NCBI GenBank assembly: GCA_934256595.1
Contig: CAKQOW010000069.1
Coordinates: 1-9,547, forward strand
Direction: 5' to 3'
Length of the DNA: 9,547 nt
From: an uncultured Clostridia bacterium
GTDB lineage: Bacteria; Bacillota; Clostridia; Peptostreptococcales; Anaerovoracaceae
Below the pieces are notes generated by a model. It worked only from the letters and a program-made list of their open reading frames with translations, ran no database searches and was not told where the DNA came from. This document shows positions 5,241 to 9,547 of the stretch, piece after piece. Positions within the stretch are counted from its first letter, which is position 1; the number at the start of each line of letters is the position of its first letter. A program made the translations under genes and the position numbers.

Positions 5241-6336
5241 ACTTAATAAAGAGCCGCTTCTCCATATAACCAAGCGCAAGGAACTGCCGCTGGCTAAAAC
5301 ATGGGCGATCAGAATAGGAGCCATAGTTGCGGCGTTAATCGTAAGTGCGATTGTTACTATGCTGCTTACCGGGCTTGATCCGTTCAGCGTATTCGGAACT
5401 ATGATATACGGCGCAGTGGGAACAGAAAGAAAAATGCTGCTGCTGTTCAAGGAGCTTGCGGTATTGCTTTCCGTAGCGCTGGCGCTGACACCGGCTTTCA
5501 AAATGAAGTTCTGGAACCTGGGAGGCGAGGGTCAGATACTTATGGGAGCGTGGGCTACAGCGCTCTGCATGATTTATATGGGAGACTCAATTCCAGGCGG
5601 ATTACTTATAGTTATATGCCTTGCGGCTGCAATTCTTTGCGGCGCAATATGGGCAGTTATACCGGCATTCTTCAAGGCTAAATGGAATACCAACGAAACA
5701 CTTTTCACACTGATGATGAACTATGTGGCAATACAGCTTGTGGCATACTTCATAATTCTGTGGGAGGTTCCCAAGGGATCCGGCAAGGTCGGCATTATAA
5801 ACCAGTCGACAAACGCAGGCTGGCTGCCGTCAATAGGAACAAACAGCTATCTGCTGGTTATCATATTCGTTGCGATTATAACTGTGGGAATGTATGTATA
5901 CCTCAAATACAGCAAGCACGGCTATGAGATTTCAGTTGTGGGCGAAAGTCAGAGAACTGCAAGCTATGTAGGCATCAAGGTAGACAGAGTTATAATGAGA
6001 ACCATACTTCTGTCAGGTGCTATATGCGGCTTCACAGGCTGGATGATGGTTTCAGGCATAGACCACACCATCACAACAACCCTTGCGGGAGGCAGAGGCT
6101 TCCTCGGCATAATGGTTTCATGGCTGGCGCAGTTTAATGTGGCTGCTATGATATTTGCAAGTCTGCTGATAGTGTTCTTAGGACAGGGAGCAGGAGAAAT
6201 TTCAACCAGCTTCGGTCTGAACGAATCGTTTTCGGACATACTCACAGGAATAATATTATTCTTTATTATAGGCTGTGAATTCTTTATAAATTACAAGGTG
6301 CATATAAGAAGAAATTCGGGAAAGGAGGAAGCGTAA
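5233..6336 (+). CDS. BMP-type ABC importer permease 1 (NupP/YufP-like)
   Basis: A 367-residue polytopic membrane protein of the branched-chain-amino-acid/ribose/nucleoside permease family (BPD_transp_2). A basic cytoplasmic N-terminus precedes a first helix at about residues 27-47. The family segment FWNLGGEGQILMGAW lies at about 93-107, and NTNETLFTLMMNYVA at 152-166. The cytoplasmic coupling loop YEISVVGESQRTASYVGI is at about 231-248, a variant of the usual VG-N--AA--AGI pattern. Further helices follow up to about 352. ATG 5233 follows GGAGGAGGT (5217-5225) by 7 bases and overlaps the ATPase stop, so translation is probably coupled. It should form the membrane channel as a heterodimer with the next protein. 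Confidence 0.9.
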   Translation: MSKLNKEPLLHITKRKELPLAKTWAIRIGAIVAALIVSAIVTMLLTGLDPFSVFGTMIYGAVGTERKMLLLFKELAVLLSVALALTPAFKMKFWNLGGEGQILMGAWATALCMIYMGDSIPGGLLIVICLAAAILCGAIWAVIPAFFKAKWNTNETLFTLMMNYVAIQLVAYFIILWEVPKGSGKVGIINQSTNAGWLPSIGTNSYLLVIIFVAIITVGMYVYLKYSKHGYEISVVGESQRTASYVGIKVDRVIMRTILLSGAICGFTGWMMVSGIDHTITTTLAGGRGFLGIMVSWLAQFNVAAMIFASLLIVFLGQGAGEISTSFGLNESFSDILTGIILFFIIGCEFFINYKVHIRRNSGKEEA

Positions 6337-7323
6337 ATGTTTGATTTAGTTGCATTTATACCTCGCGCCGTAATGCAGGGCATGCCGCTTTTATTCGGCT
6401 GCACAGGAGAAACAATTTCCGAAAAAGCGGGAAGCCTTAACCTGGGTATTCCGGGCGTAATGTATGTAGGCGGCATATGCGGAGTAATCGGCTCCTTCCT
6501 CTATGAGCAGGGCTGCAGTGGTGATCTTAATCCTTTCCTTGCCATATTCATACCGATGATATCCTGCCTTCTGGGATCGCTTCTGATGGGACTTTTATTC
6601 AGCGTGCTGACAGTAACCCTCAGAGCAAACCAGAACGTTGTAGGTCTTGCGATGACAACATTCGGTGTGGGCTTTGGTAACTTCTTCGGAGGCTCACTGA
6701 TTAAGCTGACAGGCGGAGAGGTTCCGTCAATAGCCCTTTCGGCAACAAGCAAATTCTTCAGCGCTCATCTGCCGTTTGCAGGCAGCCTGGGGTGGTTCGG
6801 CAAGATATTTCTTTCGTACGGCTTCCTCACATATCTGGCAGTTGCAATAGCAATTGTGACAGCTTATGTCCTCAAAAAAACCAGAGTGGGACTGCAGCTT
6901 CGCGCGGTGGGTGAAAACCCTGCAACAGCCGATGCTGCCGGCATCAATGTAAACAGATACAAATACTGCTCAATATGCATAGGCTGCATGATTGCAGGCC
7001 TCGGCGGACTGTTTTACGTTATGGACTACGCAAGCGGCGTATGGTCAAACGATGCCTTCGGCGACAGAGGCTGGCTGGCAATCGCGCTGGTTATCTTTAC
7101 GCTGTGGAAGCCAAACATTGCAATATTCGGCTCAATCATATTCGGCGGACTGTATATCCTGCACCTGTTCATACCGGGCGTGGGAATGGCAGCCAAGGAG
7201 CTTTACAAGATGCTTCCTTACTTAGTAACTATAGTGGTACTCATATTCACAAGCGTTCGCAAGAGAAGAGAGGATCAGCCACCTGAAAGTTTGGGACTTC
7301 CGTATTTCAGGGAAGACCGGTGA
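6337..7323 (+). CDS. BMP-type ABC importer permease 2 (NupQ/YufQ-like)
   Basis: A 328-residue polytopic membrane protein, the shorter partner permease. The N-terminal segment MPLLFGCTGETISEKAGSLN, then LGIPGVM (about 16-42), is the counterpart of the TERAGVVNIGIEG motif in NupQ/YufQ relatives. LTVTLRANQNVVGLAMTTFG is at about 91-110. The coupling loop LRAVGENPATADAAGINVNR is at about 188-207 and fits the family closely. ATG 6337 follows the TAA of permease 1 without a gap, with AAAGGAGG (6321-6328) 8 bases upstream. A terminator lies shortly after the stop, so this is the last gene of the transporter operon. Confidence 0.9.
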   Translation: MFDLVAFIPRAVMQGMPLLFGCTGETISEKAGSLNLGIPGVMYVGGICGVIGSFLYEQGCSGDLNPFLAIFIPMISCLLGSLLMGLLFSVLTVTLRANQNVVGLAMTTFGVGFGNFFGGSLIKLTGGEVPSIALSATSKFFSAHLPFAGSLGWFGKIFLSYGFLTYLAVAIAIVTAYVLKKTRVGLQLRAVGENPATADAAGINVNRYKYCSICIGCMIAGLGGLFYVMDYASGVWSNDAFGDRGWLAIALVIFTLWKPNIAIFGSIIFGGLYILHLFIPGVGMAAKELYKMLPYLVTIVVLIFTSVRKRREDQPPESLGLPYFREDR

Positions 7324-7348
7324 CGGATTAAAATTAAAAACGGATATA

Positions 7349-7390
7349 ACCCCGAATGTACAAGTTTTTGCTTGCATTCGGGGTCTTTTT
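7349..7390 (+). terminator. Terminator of the transporter operon
   Basis: ACCCCGAATG (7349-7358) pairs with CATTCGGGGT (7375-7384). Inside it, CAAG (7361-7364) pairs with CTTG (7371-7374), and CTTTTT follows. This is a long GC-rich hairpin with a U tract that separates the transporter genes from rpsB-tsf. Confidence 0.9.
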
Positions 7391-7400
7391 ATAGTATAGT
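7372..7400 (+). promoter_or_regulatory. Candidate promoter of rpsB-tsf, overlapping the terminator
   Basis: TTGCAT (7372-7377) is 17 bp from TATAGT (7395-7400), each resembling consensus, with a second TATAGT at 7390-7395. The start would be near 7407, before the leader fold. An alternative -10 TAAAAT (7433-7438) lacks a good -35 at proper spacing. The assignment is tentative. Confidence 0.4.
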
Positions 7401-7440
7401 ATATGTTGGTCTGTTGTGATTTGCAGACTGATTAAAATAG

Positions 7441-7524
7441 CACGTCATATGGCCCGGATGACAGGTGCTCCAGCGCGTAGCGTTGTTAAAATGGAGTTTG
7501 CTCCGGGAGCAATTATGACGGAAG
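7441..7524 (+). promoter_or_regulatory. Structured rpsB leader, probable S2 autoregulatory site
   Basis: A nested fold can be drawn. CGTCATA (7443-7449) pairs with TATGACG (7514-7520), and TGCTCC (7466-7471) with GGAGCA (7506-7511). These enclose two hairpins: AGCGC/GCGTT (7472-7476 and 7480-7484, loop GTA) and GGAG/CTCC (7493-7496 and 7501-7504, loop TTTG). The rpsB Shine-Dalgarno begins 12 bases after the outer stem. GTCAT (7444-7448) can instead pair with ATGAC (7458-7462), giving an exclusive alternative. Autoregulation of rpsB-tsf by S2 is known in Proteobacteria; applying it here is inference, and I do not recognise a named RNA family. Confidence 0.5.
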
Positions 7525-7546
7525 GAAAAACCAGGAGGAAATTAAA

Positions 7547-8308
7547 ATGGCAGTAATTTCAATGAAACAATTACTAGAAGCAGGTGTGCACTTTGGACAC
7601 CAGACAAGAAGATGGAACCCTAAAATGGCACCTTACATCTTCACAGAAAGAAACGGAATCTACATCATCGACTTACAGAAGACTGTAAAGAAAATCGACG
7701 AAGCTTATGATTTCATGAAGGAAGTTGGAGCTACAGGCAAACCGGTTCTTTTCGTAGGAACTAAAAAGCAGGCTCAGGCAGCTATCGAAGACGAAGCTAA
7801 GAGATGCGGCATGTACTACGTAAACCAGAGATGGCTTGGCGGTATGCTTACAAACTACAAGACAATCTCAGCAAGAATCAAGAGACTCTATGACATTCAG
7901 AAGATGGAAGAAGACGGAACTTTTGAAAAGCTTGCAAAGAAAGAAGTTATCAAGTTAAGAGCAGAAGCAGAGAAACTTGAAAGATTCTTAGGCGGTATCA
8001 AGGAAATGAAGGGTATGCCTGGCGCAATGTTCATCGTAGACCCTAAAAAAGAAAAGATTGCAGTTAAAGAAGCAAGAATTTTAGGAATTCCTGTTATCGG
8101 TATCGTTGATACAAACTGTGACCCTGATGATGTTGACTATATAATCCCTGCAAACGACGATGCAATCAGAGCAGTAAAATTAATCGCAGGTAAGATGGCT
8201 GACGCTATCATCGAAGCTAACCAGGGCGAAGATGCGACTGCAGAAGACGAAGCTTCTGCAGAAGAAGCAGTAGCAGAGACTGCTGCAGAAGAAGCAACAG
8301 AAGAATAA
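7547..8308 (+). CDS. rpsB: Small-subunit ribosomal protein S2
   Basis: A 253-residue uS2 protein of the 30S subunit, required late in assembly and for docking of other proteins near the mRNA exit region. Family landmarks are plain: the N-terminal LLEAGVHFGHQTRRWNPKM, IYIIDLQKT, then PVLFVGTKKQAQ, NQRWLGGMLTN, and IVDTNCDPD near the C-terminal part of the fold. The last roughly 30 residues form an acidic Ala/Glu tail, encoded by a GCA/GAA-rich low-complexity stretch (about 8217-8305), which is a variable part of the family. ATG 7547 follows AGGAGG (7533-7538) by 8 bases. The gene is co-transcribed with tsf, 20 bases downstream. Codon choice suggests high expression. Confidence 0.98.
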   Translation: MAVISMKQLLEAGVHFGHQTRRWNPKMAPYIFTERNGIYIIDLQKTVKKIDEAYDFMKEVGATGKPVLFVGTKKQAQAAIEDEAKRCGMYYVNQRWLGGMLTNYKTISARIKRLYDIQKMEEDGTFEKLAKKEVIKLRAEAEKLERFLGGIKEMKGMPGAMFIVDPKKEKIAVKEARILGIPVIGIVDTNCDPDDVDYIIPANDDAIRAVKLIAGKMADAIIEANQGEDATAEDEASAEEAVAETAAEEATEE

Positions 8309-8328
8309 TTTTCAGGGAGGAAACAACA

Positions 8329-9420
8329 ATGGCTGTAACAGCACAAATGGTAAAAGAACTGCGTGAAATGACAGGCGCAGGTATGATGGACTGCAAAAAA
8401 GCATTAGTCGAAGTTGACGGCAACATAGAGGCTGCTGTTGATTATCTGAAAGAAAAAGGACTTGCAAAGGCTGCTAAGAAGGCCGGCAGAATTGCTGCAG
8501 AAGGCTTAGTAAGAATTGCATTTGCCGATGATCACAAGACTGCTGCTATCGTTGAAGTAAACTCAGAAACAGACTTCGTTTCAAAGAACGAAGAATTCGT
8601 TGAATTCGTAGAAAACCTTGCAAAGCTTGCACTAACAGCAGAAAGCAATGATATCGAAGCTTTCAGAGCAATGAGTTTTGAAGGTACTACAGTACAGGAT
8701 GTTTTAACTGCTAAGATCGCTAAGATCGGTGAAAACATGTCAATCAGAAGAATTGAAAAAGCATCAGGTGATGTTGTTACTTCATATATCCACGGTGGCG
8801 GAAGAATCGGCGTTATCGTTGTAGGCAGCGGTGAAGCTACAGAGGCTTCAAAGGAAGCTTTAACAAACATCGCAATGCAGGTTGCCGCTATGAACCCGCA
8901 GTATGTAAGCAGAAACGATATTTCAGCCGACGAGCTTGCTAAGATTAAGGAAATCACACTTGAAAGCGCATTAAACGATCCGTTCACACTTCCAAAACCA
9001 ATCTTAAACGCTTTATTAGACAAGGCTGTTGACGGTGTATGGGATGCAGAAGATGTTGCAATCTTAGAAGAAAAGAGAGCTGACAAGAGCTTTAACTTCA
9101 ACTATCTGCCAAACTTCCTTTCACAGGAAGCAAAGGCTAAGCTTGCTGACCTTGCTGTTGCTGACAAAGAAAACATCGCATCAAACAAGATCTTCCTCGG
9201 ACTTGTTGAAGGCCGTGTTTCAAAGCAGCTCAAGGAAATCTGCCTGCTTGACCAGACTTATGTAAGAGCAGAAGACGGTAAGCAGACAGTTGCTAAATAT
9301 CTTGAATCTGTGAGCAAGGATCTTGGAATTGCCAAGGTGGTACGTTTCGAAGTAGGCGAAGGTATCGAAAAGAAAGAAGAAAACTTTGCAGAAGAAGTTG
9401 CTAAGCAGATGAACGCATAA
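8329..9420 (+). CDS. tsf: Elongation factor Ts with an inserted segment
   Basis: EF-Ts, the nucleotide exchange factor that releases GDP from EF-Tu. The N-terminal UBA-like domain (about 1-55) contains VKELREMTGAGMMDCKKAL. The conserved TDFV that contacts EF-Tu is at 81-84 (SETDFVSKN). The C-terminal RFEVGEGIEKKEENFAEEV also matches the family. At 363 residues it is about 80 longer than E. coli EF-Ts (about 283). Most of the excess is roughly residues 217-279, between ESALND and DKENIASNK. That corresponds to the turn of the coiled-coil hairpin in E. coli. The frame is intact and codon use does not change, so the insert looks genuine. GGGAGG (8315-8320) lies 8 bases before ATG 8329. Confidence 0.97.
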   Translation: MAVTAQMVKELREMTGAGMMDCKKALVEVDGNIEAAVDYLKEKGLAKAAKKAGRIAAEGLVRIAFADDHKTAAIVEVNSETDFVSKNEEFVEFVENLAKLALTAESNDIEAFRAMSFEGTTVQDVLTAKIAKIGENMSIRRIEKASGDVVTSYIHGGGRIGVIVVGSGEATEASKEALTNIAMQVAAMNPQYVSRNDISADELAKIKEITLESALNDPFTLPKPILNALLDKAVDGVWDAEDVAILEEKRADKSFNFNYLPNFLSQEAKAKLADLAVADKENIASNKIFLGLVEGRVSKQLKEICLLDQTYVRAEDGKQTVAKYLESVSKDLGIAKVVRFEVGEGIEKKEENFAEEVAKQMNA

Positions 9421-9472
9421 TCTTACAGTTCGCATAAGAATTTGAACCGTATTATTATCATGTAAATTAGCG

Positions 9473-9519
9473 AAAAACCTTGAATTTCCTATGAAAATGG
9501 GATAATTCAAGGTTTTTTT
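9473..9519 (+). terminator. Terminator of the rpsB-tsf operon
   Basis: AAAAACCTTGAATT (9473-9486) pairs perfectly with AATTCAAGGTTTTT (9504-9517) around a 17-base loop, ending in a run of seven T. It is an intrinsic terminator about 50 bases after the tsf stop and probably works in both directions because of the A run. The next gene is therefore likely transcribed separately. Confidence 0.88.
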
Positions 9520-9547
9520 GCGTGTTGGGGAATAAATTTTGACTTAT

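Noticed and set aside
5025..5501. 158-codon reverse-strand open frame across the ATPase-permease junction
   Set aside because: It is antisense to two conserved genes, has a start with no ribosome binding site and shows no family resemblance.
7449..7556. A 35-codon open frame (MARMTGAPARSV...) overlapping the rpsB start out of frame, a possible leader peptide
   Set aside because: No Shine-Dalgarno precedes its ATG, and its bases are better explained by the nested leader helices. An open frame of this length is expected by chance.
8217..8305. GCA/GAA-rich repeat-like tract at the end of rpsB as a possible DNA repeat
   Set aside because: It encodes the acidic Ala/Glu tail common in S2 proteins and has no regular repeat unit.
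8532..9101. 189-codon reverse-strand open frame inside tsf
   Set aside because: It lies antisense to a conserved EF-Ts gene, has Ser/Ala-rich low-complexity composition and no recognisable motif. It is a shadow of biased codon use.
9539..9547. TTGACT at the window edge as a -35 box for the next gene
   Set aside because: The -10 region is outside the window, so it cannot be supported.

Overview
The window looks like a piece of a Gram-positive, low-to-mid GC chromosome, most likely a Clostridia-class anaerobe. The grounds are strong AGGAGG-type ribosome binding sites, a lipoprotein with a short Firmicutes-style signal, a purine riboswitch in front of xpt, U-tailed intrinsic terminators after nearly every transcript, and the rpsB-tsf gene order. 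The genus cannot be fixed from sequence reading alone. All recognised genes are on the + strand.

Region 1 (1-436) opens with the last codons of a TnpB-like protein and the right-end hairpin of an IS200/IS605-type element. About 360 bases without a clear gene follow. They contain several inverted repeats and two intrinsic terminators, and part of this stretch may be a structured RNA.

Region 2 (437-1435) is a compact AT-rich transcription unit with its own promoter (TTGACA-18-TAGAAT). It carries an MntA-type nucleotidyltransferase antitoxin and a HepT-type HEPN RNase toxin, overlapping by 11 bases. A third open frame for a 76-residue two-helix membrane protein follows, then a terminator. The third frame has a well-placed Shine-Dalgarno sequence but an ATA where ATG is expected: one G-to-A change from the classic ATGA stop/start overlap.

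Region 3 (1447-7390) is a purine salvage and uptake locus. A promoter and a guanine-type purine riboswitch (C at the specificity position) with a terminator precede xpt. Then come a BMP-family nucleoside-binding lipoprotein, a fused two-domain ABC ATPase and two permeases. The binding-protein gene is followed by a strong internal hairpin that could make the downstream genes less expressed. The plausible logic is that the transporter brings in purine nucleosides or bases, Xpt converts xanthine (and guanine) to nucleotides, and the riboswitch shuts the locus down when guanine is plentiful.

Region 4 (7372-9519) is the translation operon rpsB-tsf. It has a leader that folds on paper into a nested three-way-junction RNA ending just before the rpsB Shine-Dalgarno, which suggests autoregulation by S2. 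EF-Ts is unusually long (363 residues) because about 60 residues are inserted at the place corresponding to the tip of the E. coli coiled-coil hairpin. A terminator closes the operon.

No wholly new multi-gene system is demonstrated. The best leads are the possible third gene of the MntA-HepT unit, the rpsB leader fold, the EF-Ts insertion and the alternative P1 pairing of the xpt riboswitch.
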